Positions 52,128 to 60,728 of a DNA stretch of 64,000 nucleotides are shown here, one piece after another. This DNA comes from Chryseobacterium takakiae (GTDB lineage: Bacteria; Bacteroidota; Bacteroidia; Flavobacteriales; Weeksellaceae), in assembly GCF_900129385.1 (NCBI RefSeq), contig NZ_FQVO01000011.1:92337-156336 (forward strand), in the 5' to 3' direction. The notes under the pieces are model-generated. The model searched no databases. It was given only the letters and a program-made list of their open reading frames with translations, and was not told the DNA's origin. Numbering within the stretch: the first letter of the stretch is position 1; each line of letters begins with the position of its first letter. The position numbers and the translations under genes are program-made.

Positions 52128-53081
52128 TCATCTCTTCTTGAAAAATGAATCTACAAACTCTGTACCATTAAATAATTGCAGGTCCTGCATCTTTTCGCCT
52201 ACCCCTATATATTTCACCGGAATCTGGAACTGGTCTGAAATACCAATTACAACACCTCCTTTTGCCGTTCCGTCTAATTTAGTTACTGCTAAAGCATTTA
52301 CTTCAGTAGCGGCAGTGAATTGTTTAGCCTGTTCAAAAGCGTTCTGCCCGGTAGAGCCGTCAAGAACCAGTAAAACCTCATGTGGCGCATCCGGAATAAC
52401 TTTTTGCATTACTCTTTTAATTTTGGAAAGCTCATTCATTAGATTGATTTTATTATGAAGCCTTCCTGCTGTATCAATGATGACGACGTCCGCATTTTGA
52501 GCGACAGCACTTTGTACGGTGTCAAAAGCTACAGAAGCAGGATCTGATCCCATTTCCTGTTTTACGATGGGAACACCCACTCTCTCGCTCCAGATTACCA
52601 GCTGATCTACTGCGGCAGCACGGAATGTATCTGCAGCTCCCAGTACAACTTTCTTCCCTTCTGATGTGAATTGATGGGCTAGTTTGCCAATGGTTGTTGT
52701 TTTTCCTACACCGTTTACTCCCACCACCATAATGACGTATGGCTTTTTGGAAGAATCTATATTTCCGGTTCCTGCATGAGGATTTTCCAGCAGTAATCCT
52801 GAAATTTCTTCACGAAGAATTTTGTCCAGTTCATTTACGCTTACGTATTTGTCTCTTGCGACACGCTCTTCAATTCTCTCTATGATTTTGATGGTGGTAG
52901 ATGCGCCGACATCAGAGGCAATAAGTATTTCTTCAAGGTCATCCAGAACCTCGTCGTCTACTTTGCTTTTACCGACTACGGCTTTCGTCATTTTTTCGAA
53001 AAAGCCCTGACTGGATTTTTCCAATCCTTTGTCTAACGTTTCTTTCTCTTCTTTTTTAAAAATTTTTTTAAACCAACTCAT
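52128..53081 (-). CDS. ftsY: Signal recognition particle receptor FtsY
   Basis: 317 residues. GTPase that docks SRP-ribosome complexes at the inner membrane. N domain 25-100, then G domain with GVNGVGKTTTIGKLA (G1), DTFRAAAVDQL (G2), DTAGRLHNK (G3), TKLDGTAKGG (G4) and KYIGVGEKMQDLQLF at the end. Only a short basic N-terminal segment precedes the NG domain, as usual outside proteobacteria. Downstream of DUF4295, separated by a terminator and with its own -7 element at 53184-53191. Confidence 0.96.
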   Translation of the reverse strand: MSWFKKIFKKEEKETLDKGLEKSSQGFFEKMTKAVVGKSKVDDEVLDDLEEILIASDVGASTTIKIIERIEERVARDKYVSVNELDKILREEISGLLLENPHAGTGNIDSSKKPYVIMVVGVNGVGKTTTIGKLAHQFTSEGKKVVLGAADTFRAAAVDQLVIWSERVGVPIVKQEMGSDPASVAFDTVQSAVAQNADVVIIDTAGRLHNKINLMNELSKIKRVMQKVIPDAPHEVLLVLDGSTGQNAFEQAKQFTAATEVNALAVTKLDGTAKGGVVIGISDQFQIPVKYIGVGEKMQDLQLFNGTEFVDSFFKKR

Positions 53082-53091
53082 CTTTATGAAT

Positions 53092-53178
53092 TACGGAATT
53101 TATGTTATTGATGAAGGCATGATGATGAAAGCCCGAAGTTCACATAACTTCCGGCTCCCAGCTTCCTTCCAGCTAGAT
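53092..53178. repeat. Repeat-like leader of ftsY
   Basis: On the minus strand it carries GGAAG-, CTGGGAG- and CCGGAAG-type short repeats followed by TTATGTGAACTTC, the look of dispersed GGAAGCTGG intergenic repeats of Chryseobacterium. Alternatively a structured 5' leader of ftsY. Confidence 0.3.
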
Positions 53179-53183
53179 TAAAG

Positions 53184-53191
53184 CAAAGATA
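53184..53191 (-). promoter_or_regulatory. -7 promoter element of ftsY
   Basis: Minus strand reads TATCTTTG, about 100 bases before the ftsY ATG; leaves a leader of about 95 bases. Confidence 0.5.
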
Positions 53192-53197
53192 ACAAAA

Positions 53198-53226
53198 AAA
53201 CTACCCAAAAGCTGAGTAGTTTTTTA
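53198..53226 (-). terminator. Terminator of the rpmB-rpmG-DUF4295 operon
   Basis: Minus strand AAACTAC and GTAGTTT closing an 11-base loop, then further T residues, 21 bases past the DUF4295 stop. Confidence 0.55.
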
Positions 53227-53246
53227 TATTGTAAATAAAGTGTAGA

Positions 53247-53396
53247 TTATTTTTTCAAATAACCGTCAACTTCGTCTGCATTCATTACTTTTTCTTCGAA
53301 AATGTAAGCTCCTGACTTGGAAGACTTAACCATTTTCACCACTTTGGTCATTTTTTTAGACCCGGTTTGTAGGGTTGCTACTACTTTCTTTGCCAT
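53247..53396 (-). CDS. DUF4295 protein, probable small ribosomal protein
   Basis: 49 residues, translated by hand from ATG at 53396: it starts MAKKVVATLQTGSKKMTKVV and ends DGYLKK, very basic. DUF4295 is restricted to Bacteroidota and always sits after rpmB and rpmG; I recall that the Flavobacterium johnsoniae ribosome structure assigned such a protein to the 50S subunit (named bL38), but I cannot check this here. The gene order is conserved and supports a ribosomal role. Confidence 0.88.
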   Translation of the reverse strand: MAKKVVATLQTGSKKMTKVVKMVKSSKSGAYIFEEKVMNADEVDGYLKK

Positions 53397-53416
53397 GGTA
53401 AATTATATTTTAATAA

Positions 53417-53599
53417 TTACTTGATTTCTTTGTGAACCGTTACTTTTTTAAGAACAGGGTTGTATTTTTTCAACTCCAGTCTTTCAGTGGTGTTCTTTTT
53501 ATTCTTTGTAGAAATGTATCTCGACATTCCTGGCATACCGCTTTCTTTATGCTCTGTACATTCAAGGATTACTTGAACTCTGTTTCCTTTTTTTGCCAT
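53417..53599 (-). CDS. rpmG: 50S ribosomal protein L33
   Basis: 60 residues: [20 protein letters not shown], then [20 protein letters not shown] and [14 protein letters not shown]. It has only one Cys, so it is the form without the zinc ribbon. It follows rpmB by 7 bases and precedes DUF4295 by 20, one operon. Confidence 0.96.
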   Translation of the reverse strand: MAKKGNRVQVILECTEHKESGMPGMSRYISTKNKKNTTERLELKKYNPVLKKVTVHKEIK

Positions 53600-53606
53600 G
53601 ATTCAA

Positions 53607-53846
53607 TTACTTTTTAATCAATCCGTTTCTGGTTGCTCTTTCAAGAGCTTCCTCGATTCCAATCTTGTTAATCACTCTCAATCCATGAGCTGATACTTTC
53701 AGTGTTACGTGCTTATCTTGCTCCGGAAGGTAAAACTTCTTCTCCAATAAGTTAATTTCAAAACGACGCTTCGTTTTGTTATTAGCGTGAGAAACGTTGT
53801 TACCAACCATTGCACGCTTTCCTGTTATTTGGCAAATTCTTGACAT
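53607..53846 (-). CDS. rpmB: 50S ribosomal protein L28
   Basis: 79 residues: [30 protein letters not shown] and [19 protein letters not shown]. Only one Cys, so the zinc-free form. First gene of the rpmB-rpmG-DUF4295 operon. Confidence 0.96.
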   Translation of the reverse strand: MSRICQITGKRAMVGNNVSHANNKTKRRFEINLLEKKFYLPEQDKHVTLKVSAHGLRVINKIGIEEALERATRNGLIKK

Positions 53847-53988
53847 ATCTCGATGTTCTTATTTGTACTATAATATTTGAGAGTGCAAAATAACGAAGAA
53901 TTTTTTAGATAGACAAATCTTTTGAAAAATTATTTGCAAATAAGTTACTGATAATTACTTGAAATTATTGGTGCTTTTCCTTACTGCG

Positions 53989-55632
53989 TTATACTGCACG
54001 ACTTTTACTGGTCTTCTCCTGAAACCAGGTTATTAAAAAATAAAATAACAAAAAGCCTAGGGCAAAGATTGAAAATCTTGAAAGCAGATCTCCGGCTCTT
54101 GTATAAAAAGTCATTTGATCATACAGGCTTACCTTTGCAAATAAAGCTGTTTTATCGCCATAAAAAGTATCTTCAACGATTTCTCCTTTAGCATCAATGT
54201 GAGCCGAAATTCCGCTGTTAGCAGCTCTTGCAATCTCTCTTCTGGTTTCTATCGCACGAAGTCTTGCATAAGACAAAAGTTGGCGGTGTCCTTCTGAAAC
54301 GCCCCACCAGGAATCGTTGGTCATAATTCCTAAAAAGTTGGCTCCTTTTTTTACGTACTCTCCGGTAAACTCTCCATAAATACTTTCGTAGCAGATGATA
54401 GGCGCTATTTTGCCTTTGTTGAAAGGATTCGCAAAAGCCACTCTTTCTTTATCGGTTCCCAGGGAAGCAACCGTTCCTCCGAGATTAAGCATCGCATCGC
54501 CCAAAAGAGGTTTTAAATAGCTCATGTAAGGAAAGATCTCAACACCCGGAACCAGCTTTCCTTTGTGATATACTTCCACTTTTCGGTTAGGAATAACCTG
54601 AACGGCAGAATTAAAACTCTCAACCCAAAGTCCGGGATTCAGCTGGTAGGCTTCTTTCGGAAGGTTTTCTTCGGAAGTATAAAATTTGTGTGAAGAAATT
54701 CCTGTAGCAAAAACAGAACCGGGATGTTTAGACAGAAATGTTTTAAGATTGTTCAGGATAATGCTTTTTTCAAAACCCCGCTCGGAAATGGAGCCTCTGC
54801 CGGGAAGTGCGGTTTCCGGAGCAATATAATAGTCGATTTTTCCTTTTGAATTTTTTTCGGCCAGATCCAGAAGATCATTTTCAATAACCAGGCTGTCTTT
54901 GGAATATTTTTCCGCGTAAGGATCAAGATCAGGCTGAAGCATCAGCACGTTAACGCTGCCAATTGGTTTTTCATTAAAATTATGGTATTGTGCAACTGAA
55001 ATAATCATTGGGGCAATAATCAGCGTTGCAACGATTGAAGTATTTTTGATAAGGTCTTTTCTTTTTCTTCCGGCTTGCCAGATCCTCACCGTATAAAAGA
55101 TCAAAACATTGATCAGTAAGATCCAGAAGCTTCCACCGGTAGCACCCAGCGTATCATACCATTGAATTATTTTTGGATAGTCTGAAAATACGTTTCCAAG
55201 ATTCAGCCAGGGCCAGGTGAATTCCCATCCCAAATGGAATTTTTCGAAGCTCATCCAGATGGCTACTAAAAATGCCAGTCCCCAATACGTTCCCTGTGCA
55301 TTTTTATACCAGTGATAACATTGAAATACCAAAGAATAAAGAAGGGAATTAACCAGTACGGGGAATAAAACGGCTAATATTGAGTGGCTTCCATCCGGAT
55401 TTTTTGCGCCGTACAGCCAGCCTGTAGTTACCACATTCCAGATTATAAAACACAAATATGACAGCCCGAAAACGACCCAGCTTTTTCTTTTATAACCAGA
55501 AAATTTAGAAACGCCGTGTTCCATCATCAAAAGCGGAACCAGCGCAAAAAATATAAAAAAAGGAACTCCGTAAGTAGGCCACGAAATGGATAATAGCATC
55601 GCTGAAATGAGCGTAAGTAAAACGTATTTCAT
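53989..55632 (-). CDS. lnt: Apolipoprotein N-acyltransferase
   Basis: 547 residues. Inner-membrane enzyme that adds the third acyl chain to lipoproteins. Seven to eight N-terminal and one C-terminal membrane helices frame a nitrilase-like domain (about 220-500) with the triad Glu in YIAPETALPG, Lys in HKGKLVPGVEIFPY and Cys in IICYESIYGEF. N-terminus MKYVLLTLISAMLLSISWP. It faces the VanZ-type gene across a shared 55-base promoter region. Confidence 0.93.
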   Translation of the reverse strand: MKYVLLTLISAMLLSISWPTYGVPFFIFFALVPLLMMEHGVSKFSGYKRKSWVVFGLSYLCFIIWNVVTTGWLYGAKNPDGSHSILAVLFPVLVNSLLYSLVFQCYHWYKNAQGTYWGLAFLVAIWMSFEKFHLGWEFTWPWLNLGNVFSDYPKIIQWYDTLGATGGSFWILLINVLIFYTVRIWQAGRKRKDLIKNTSIVATLIIAPMIISVAQYHNFNEKPIGSVNVLMLQPDLDPYAEKYSKDSLVIENDLLDLAEKNSKGKIDYYIAPETALPGRGSISERGFEKSIILNNLKTFLSKHPGSVFATGISSHKFYTSEENLPKEAYQLNPGLWVESFNSAVQVIPNRKVEVYHKGKLVPGVEIFPYMSYLKPLLGDAMLNLGGTVASLGTDKERVAFANPFNKGKIAPIICYESIYGEFTGEYVKKGANFLGIMTNDSWWGVSEGHRQLLSYARLRAIETRREIARAANSGISAHIDAKGEIVEDTFYGDKTALFAKVSLYDQMTFYTRAGDLLSRFSIFALGFLLFYFLITWFQEKTSKSRAV

Positions 55633-55673
55633 TCAATTTATTTATAATACAAATTTAATGTTTTTGAAATGAA

Positions 55674-55681
55674 TAAATTTG
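55674..55681 (+). promoter_or_regulatory. -7 promoter element of the VanZ-type gene
   Basis: TAAATTTG, 6 bases before the ATG at 55688. Confidence 0.5.
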
Positions 55682-55687
55682 CAAACG

Positions 55688-56110
55688 ATGTTAAAGAAAT
55701 CTTATAAAATTGTTTTTGTTCCTTATACCATATTTTTGCTGTACCTGATGTTTTTCGGGATGGGCAGAACTCAGTCTGAAGATAATTTACTAACCATTGA
55801 ACCTATATTTTCAACGATAAATTTTATAAAAGGATCTGTTTCATGGAAAGATATTATAATAATTGTTGGAGGTAATATTATTATGTTTATTCCTTTCGGT
55901 TTTCTGGGGTGGATATTTCCTAAGCTTGATGATTTGAAAACGTTATTGTTCACCTTCATATCCTCGATTGTTATCATAGAAGCGCTCCAGTATTTTTCCA
56001 GAATGGGAATTTTTGAAGTAGATGATATTCTCCTGAATACCTTTGGTGTCTTTTTAGGATTTTTAATGAAAAAAATTATTGAAAAAAGATTTAAAAACTG
56101 GGTTATTTGA
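55688..56110 (+). CDS. VanZ-family membrane protein
   Basis: 140 residues from the ATG at 55688. Four membrane helices with the VanZ-type pattern: a first helix FVPYTIFLLYLMFFGM, then NIIMFIPFGFLGWIFP, a third helix and EALQYFSRMGIFEVDDILLNTFGVFLG at the end (positions about 100-126), where the acidic and Asn residues are conserved. Function unknown outside teicoplanin resistance by VanZ. The -7 element is only 6 nt upstream. Confidence 0.88.
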   Translation: MLKKSYKIVFVPYTIFLLYLMFFGMGRTQSEDNLLTIEPIFSTINFIKGSVSWKDIIIIVGGNIIMFIPFGFLGWIFPKLDDLKTLLFTFISSIVIIEALQYFSRMGIFEVDDILLNTFGVFLGFLMKKIIEKRFKNWVI

Positions 56111-56147
56111 AATTATAAGTACTTGTGCATGTTGAGCGTAGTTGAAG

Positions 56148-56951
56148 CTATCCGTTCAATTCCTTAGCCCGTTTTTCCGCATTCAGGATACCTTTTTTCA
56201 GGATGTCCTTAAAATTATTTTCATTGAAAGTTTTCAATGCAGCTTCGGTTGTTCCGCCTTTTGAGGCAACATCTTTAATAAGTTCTTCCAGATTTTTATC
56301 AGAATTATTAATCAGGTGGTAAGCGCCAAGCATGGTTTGCGTTACAAAAAGTTTTGACAGGTTTTCATCAATTCCCATTTCAACTCCGGCTTTAATCATG
56401 GCATCTACAATGTAATAAAAATACGCCGGCCCGCTTCCTGAAAGCGCAGTTACCCCATCAAGCAATTCTTCATTTTCCAAATAAACGGATCTTCCTGTTG
56501 AGTTGAGTAATCTTTCAATATTGATGAGCTGACTGAAGGAAATTCCTGATGCGGAAGTATACCCCGTAATTCCCATCCCCAGAAGTGTTGGCGAATTAGG
56601 CATGGCTCTTACAACCAAAGGGTGATGTAATAATTGCTGAATTTTTTTGATTTTAATTCCGGCCATGATGGATAAAACCATCTGGTTCTCTTTAAGCCGA
56701 AACCTGAAGTTTTCCGCAACATGATTGAAGTCCTGAGGTTTAACGGAGATAATGATTAAGTCGGCATTCAATTCTGTGACTTCATCAAAAGTCGAAATCT
56801 TAGATTTTGGAAATTCTTCTGCTATTTTGGAAAATTTTGATTGATTTCTTGTAATTAGATGAAGGTTTTCCGGCTTTATCAGTTCGTATTTCAAAAATGA
56901 TTTTGAAAAGGAGAGGCCCATGTTTCCGGCCCCAAGAATTGCGATTTTCAT
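56148..56951 (-). CDS. proC: Pyrroline-5-carboxylate reductase
   Basis: 267 residues; last step of proline synthesis. NAD(P) loop ILGAGNMGLSFSKSFL at the N-terminus, VKPQDFNHV, MAGIKIKKIQQLL, VRAMPNSPTLLGMGITGYT and the C-terminal signature SGSGPAYFYYIVDAMIKAGVEMG with TMLGAYHL. Cytosolic. Confidence 0.95.
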   Translation of the reverse strand: MKIAILGAGNMGLSFSKSFLKYELIKPENLHLITRNQSKFSKIAEEFPKSKISTFDEVTELNADLIIISVKPQDFNHVAENFRFRLKENQMVLSIMAGIKIKKIQQLLHHPLVVRAMPNSPTLLGMGITGYTSASGISFSQLINIERLLNSTGRSVYLENEELLDGVTALSGSGPAYFYYIVDAMIKAGVEMGIDENLSKLFVTQTMLGAYHLINNSDKNLEELIKDVASKGGTTEAALKTFNENNFKDILKKGILNAEKRAKELNG

Positions 56952-57027
56952 ATTGTGTGTTTGTTTGTTTTATGTGTAGTTACTTTGTCAAAGTTCTGAA
57001 CTTTGACAAAGTTTTTTAATAATTATC

Positions 57028-58041
57028 TTAAATAATATTGACTTCTCTTTCCAGCTCAATCCCGAACTTTTCTTTCACAGAATCAATGATTTTCGTTGAA
57101 AAATCAAAAATTTCCTTTCCAGTCGCTTTTCCGTTAGCGTTGATAATAACCAAAGCCTGAAGTTTGTGTGAAGCGACATTTCCAATTTGCTTCCCTTTCC
57201 AGCCTGTCTGTTCGATGAGCCAGCCTGCAGGAACTTTCACGAAATCTCCGTTGTCATATCCCGGAATTTCTGTAAAGTTTTCCTTTAATTGTTCAAATTG
57301 AGATAAAGGAATGGTTGGATTTTTAAAGAAACTTCCGGCGTTGCCGATTTCTTTCGGATCCGGGAGCTTGCTTTGCCTGATATTGATTACCGCACGCGAA
57401 ACATCCTGAATGGTAGGTTTTTCTATTCCCAAATGTTCCAGCTCTGCCTGTATTGCACCATATTCTGTTTTGATGTGATGATTTTTTCGGGACAGTTTAA
57501 AAGCAACATCCAGAATGACATATTTTCCTTTTCCATCCTGCTTGAAAACAGAATCTCTGTACCCGAATCTGCATTGCTCCAGGTTGAAAGTTTCAAGCTG
57601 CAGGTTTTCCAGGTTAAGAACGGTACAATTAACAAAAGTATCTTTGATCTCCGTTCCATAAGCACCGATATTCTGCATAGGTGATGTTCCTACATTTCCG
57701 GGAATTAAAGAAAGATTTTCCAGTCCGCCATAGTTCTTTTCAAGGCAGAATAGTACGAATTCATGCCAGTTTTCACCTGCTTTTGATGTTACCAATACTT
57801 CATTTTCGTTGATGAAATCTTCGTGAGTGCCTTTAAGATTTAGCTTTATCGCTAATCCTTCAAAGTCTTGAGTCAGCAGAATATTGCTTCCTCCGCCTAA
57901 AAAGAGCAGCGGTAAAGTATTTGTTTTGGGATCGTTCAACGCTTCAATTAATTCTTCGGTAGAATGTACTTCCGTGAAATACCTCGCCTTTGCATCTACG
58001 CCAAATGTGTTATGGGCTTTGAGTGAAAAATTTTCCTGCAT
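57028..58041 (-). CDS. murB: UDP-N-acetylmuramate dehydrogenase
   Basis: 337 residues; flavin enzyme that reduces the enolpyruvyl group in peptidoglycan precursor synthesis. FAD domain with NTFGVDAKARYF and LLFLGGGSNILLT; SPMQNIGAYGTEIKD; RFGYRDSVFK; active-site Ser in GNAGSFFKNP; C-terminal VPAGWLIEQTGWKGKQIG. Sequence and length fit the type I enzyme with its extra C-terminal loop. Confidence 0.95.
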   Translation of the reverse strand: MQENFSLKAHNTFGVDAKARYFTEVHSTEELIEALNDPKTNTLPLLFLGGGSNILLTQDFEGLAIKLNLKGTHEDFINENEVLVTSKAGENWHEFVLFCLEKNYGGLENLSLIPGNVGTSPMQNIGAYGTEIKDTFVNCTVLNLENLQLETFNLEQCRFGYRDSVFKQDGKGKYVILDVAFKLSRKNHHIKTEYGAIQAELEHLGIEKPTIQDVSRAVINIRQSKLPDPKEIGNAGSFFKNPTIPLSQFEQLKENFTEIPGYDNGDFVKVPAGWLIEQTGWKGKQIGNVASHKLQALVIINANGKATGKEIFDFSTKIIDSVKEKFGIELEREVNII

Positions 58042-58153
58042 TTGGATTATTTAAACAAATTCGTTGATCTTATTAAAAAAAATATCAGCAATAAAAGCTT
58101 GGAATGAATTTCCTAATCCAGGTTTTTATTGCTGATAACTATATTTTTTGAGA

Positions 58154-59359
58154 TTAAAGACTTAACTCTAATTTATACTGGTCAAGGGCATCTTTTAAAA
58201 TAGCGGCACTTCTTATCAGATCTTCTTCTTTTAAAACGTAAGCAATTCTTACCTGTTTTTTTCCTAATTCCGGGTTGCTGTAGAATCCTCCGGCCGGAGC
58301 GACCATAATCGTTTCATTCTGGTTGGAATATTTTTCAAGCAACCATTGAGCAAATTTCTCAGTATCGTCTACAGGAAGTTCGGCAACACAATAGAAGGCC
58401 CCTTTCGGTTTCGGGCAGATTACGCCCGGAATAGCGTTTAATGCATCCACCAATACATTCCTTCTGTGCGTATATTCTTCTCTTACGGCTCTTATATAAG
58501 CTCCGTCATTCTGGTGTGCTGCAGTAGCGGCAATCTGTCCTAATAAAACAGGACTTAATCTTGCCTGCGCAAAAAGCATGGCCGCATCATGGATTTTCTT
58601 TGAACGGGTAATCATACATCCGATTCTCACACCGCACATAGAATAACGTTTTGATTCGGAATCGATAATAATACAGTTTTCTGCCAGTTCAGGAAAAGCG
58701 AGCATGGAAACCTGCTGCTTCCCGTCATATACATATTCTCTGTATACTTCATCTGAAATCACCACGATATCATATTTAAGAGCAATTTCTGCCAGTTTCT
58801 GAAGTTCTTCACGGGTGTATAAATAACCTGTAGGGTTTCCAGGGTTACAGATAACGATTGCTCTTGTTTTTTCTGTAATTTTTTTCTCAAATTCTTCAAT
58901 CGGAGGAAGGGCAAATCCTGTGTCTATGGTTGATGGAACAGCAACAACATTTACATTGAAAGTGCTTGTAAATCCATTATAATTCGCATAATACGGTTCC
59001 GGGATAATCACCTCATCGCCGTCGTCACATAAAGTGGAGATTGCAAAATTCAAAGCTTCCGATCCTCCGTTGGTAACGATGAAATTATCTGTTGTAAGAT
59101 CATTGAATCCTAATGAATGATAATAATCTGTTAATGCTTTTCTATATTCTAAATTACCTTCTGAAAGGGCGTATTCTAATACCTTAAGATCAATATTCTT
59201 TAAAGCATTCAGTGCCGTTTCCGGGGTTTCGATATCGGGTTGCCCGATGTTCAGGTGATAGACTTTTATTCCTTTCTGTTTTGCTTTCAGGGCAAATGGA
59301 ACCAGTTTTCTTACCGGCGAAGGTGGCATGTGCAGTGCTCTGTTTGAAATATTCGGCAT
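58154..59359 (-). CDS. PLP-dependent class I/II aminotransferase
   Basis: 401 residues. Fold type I: GQPDIETPE near 40, NFIVTNGGSEALNFAIS, PEPYYANYNGF, CNPGNPTGYLYT, ISDEVYREYVY and the PLP Lys in IIDSESKRYSMCGVRIG. Aspartate or aromatic aminotransferase-like; which amino acid it uses cannot be told. Promoter element TATTTTTG at 59379-59386, 19 bases before the ATG. Confidence 0.9.
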   Translation of the reverse strand: MPNISNRALHMPPSPVRKLVPFALKAKQKGIKVYHLNIGQPDIETPETALNALKNIDLKVLEYALSEGNLEYRKALTDYYHSLGFNDLTTDNFIVTNGGSEALNFAISTLCDDGDEVIIPEPYYANYNGFTSTFNVNVVAVPSTIDTGFALPPIEEFEKKITEKTRAIVICNPGNPTGYLYTREELQKLAEIALKYDIVVISDEVYREYVYDGKQQVSMLAFPELAENCIIIDSESKRYSMCGVRIGCMITRSKKIHDAAMLFAQARLSPVLLGQIAATAAHQNDGAYIRAVREEYTHRRNVLVDALNAIPGVICPKPKGAFYCVAELPVDDTEKFAQWLLEKYSNQNETIMVAPAGGFYSNPELGKKQVRIAYVLKEEDLIRSAAILKDALDQYKLELSL

Positions 59360-59506
59360 TGTTGAAAAATTTGTATGGCAAAAATAAGATTTAATTTCTC
59401 AATAATACAATAAGCATCTAAGAAGAATTTCTCGATAATCTTAATGATTTACTAAGAATTAATGTTATTATATAATTATGAAATATATTTTATTAATAAA
59501 TTATTC

Positions 59507-59514
59507 TATTTTTG
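59507..59514 (+). promoter_or_regulatory. -7 promoter element of the secreted-protein pair
   Basis: TATTTTTG (TAnnTTTG), 19 bases before the ATG at 59534. Confidence 0.5.
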
Positions 59515-59533
59515 CGCAGAATTAACTATTTCC

Positions 59534-60718
59534 ATGAAGAAAATACATTTCCTTATTCCTGCTGTTTTATTTTCGGTTCAGTCTGTTTTGGCTCAAAGAA
59601 TTGATAAAGAAACAATCAGCTTCCAATTGCTGAAAGAACCTGTTTTTGCTACAAATGCTGCAAACAGAAATTATACGATTGCTGTAAAATCTCCCTATAA
59701 TATTACTAAAGAGGATGTTTTGAGGATGTCTAAAGAAGATCACCAAAATCAGGTAAATACTTATCAGGCGAATGTAGAAACAGCTAAGATCGAACATCAG
59801 GAAAGACTGAAAGATTATGAGGCTGAAGTAAAAAAGCTTCAGGAAAAATTCAAACTTGAATCTGCTGAGTACAGCAAACTGTCTGCGGTTGAAAAAATTG
59901 CCACTACGAACGGAGCACCGGTTTTGACGCTGCCTTCAAGACCTGTCCTTAATATCCCTCCAATGCCGGTTTACAGACAGCCTGACCTGAGAGATGCTTT
60001 AATTGTAGACAACAAAATTCTCGCTTCACAAATAAACGTCGCAGGTTTTTCAAAGGGTGGAAATGATCTTGATCTGCAGATTGAAATGGAAAGAACAAAT
60101 TTTCAGGACAATCAGGGGAAAACATTTGCCAACCAGCCGGTGAGAATTATAGGTAAACAAAACGGAGTGGTAAAACTGGATAAAACTTATTTTTCCGACT
60201 TTGCAGAGATCGCAAGTGTGCCTACCAACGAAATCAACCTGAATGCGCACGAAAAAGCATACCTCCAGAGAACAATGGACCGTACCAGAAATATTATTAA
60301 TGATCATTTCGGATACCAGGTGATCAACTCTTCGGTTGCTTTAGAAACGGTAAAAAATAAAGGAGATTATGATGATCTGGAAAAAGCCTATATCTACGTA
60401 ACAACTAATCTTAAAAAGCTTCAGGCAAAATCTGACTACGCTCCGAATAAAGTAGCCATGGAAAATATGCAGAAGGGAATCGATATGTGGAAAACGGCAC
60501 TTACAAAAGTGAATTACAGTGATAAGAAAGCTTTGTACAACCAGAAAATAGGAGAGTATCTTTATTTTAATCTAATAAGGCTGAATCTTGCTTTGGGAAA
60601 TTCTAAAGAAGCGGAAAAGTATTTAAATGAACTTCAGGAACATCTGGTAGACATCAAATTATCCTACGATGCCAATCTTGAATTAAAAAGATTAGAAGAA
60701 AAAATTTATAATAACTAA
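59534..60718 (+). CDS. Secreted hypothetical protein
   Basis: 394 residues from the ATG at 59534 (the frame is open 24 codons up, without a signal peptide). Signal peptide 1-19 (FSVQSVLAQ), coiled-coil segment about 75-120 (EHQERLKDYEAEVKKLQEKF), a Pro-rich strip near 145-165 and a helical, TPR-like C-terminus (KALYNQKIGEYLYFNLIRL). No family recognised. Ten bases from the next gene, with which it surely forms an operon; probably periplasmic. Confidence 0.75.
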   Translation: MKKIHFLIPAVLFSVQSVLAQRIDKETISFQLLKEPVFATNAANRNYTIAVKSPYNITKEDVLRMSKEDHQNQVNTYQANVETAKIEHQERLKDYEAEVKKLQEKFKLESAEYSKLSAVEKIATTNGAPVLTLPSRPVLNIPPMPVYRQPDLRDALIVDNKILASQINVAGFSKGGNDLDLQIEMERTNFQDNQGKTFANQPVRIIGKQNGVVKLDKTYFSDFAEIASVPTNEINLNAHEKAYLQRTMDRTRNIINDHFGYQVINSSVALETVKNKGDYDDLEKAYIYVTTNLKKLQAKSDYAPNKVAMENMQKGIDMWKTALTKVNYSDKKALYNQKIGEYLYFNLIRLNLALGNSKEAEKYLNELQEHLVDIKLSYDANLELKRLEEKIYNN

Positions 60719-60728
60719 AGAAAATAAC

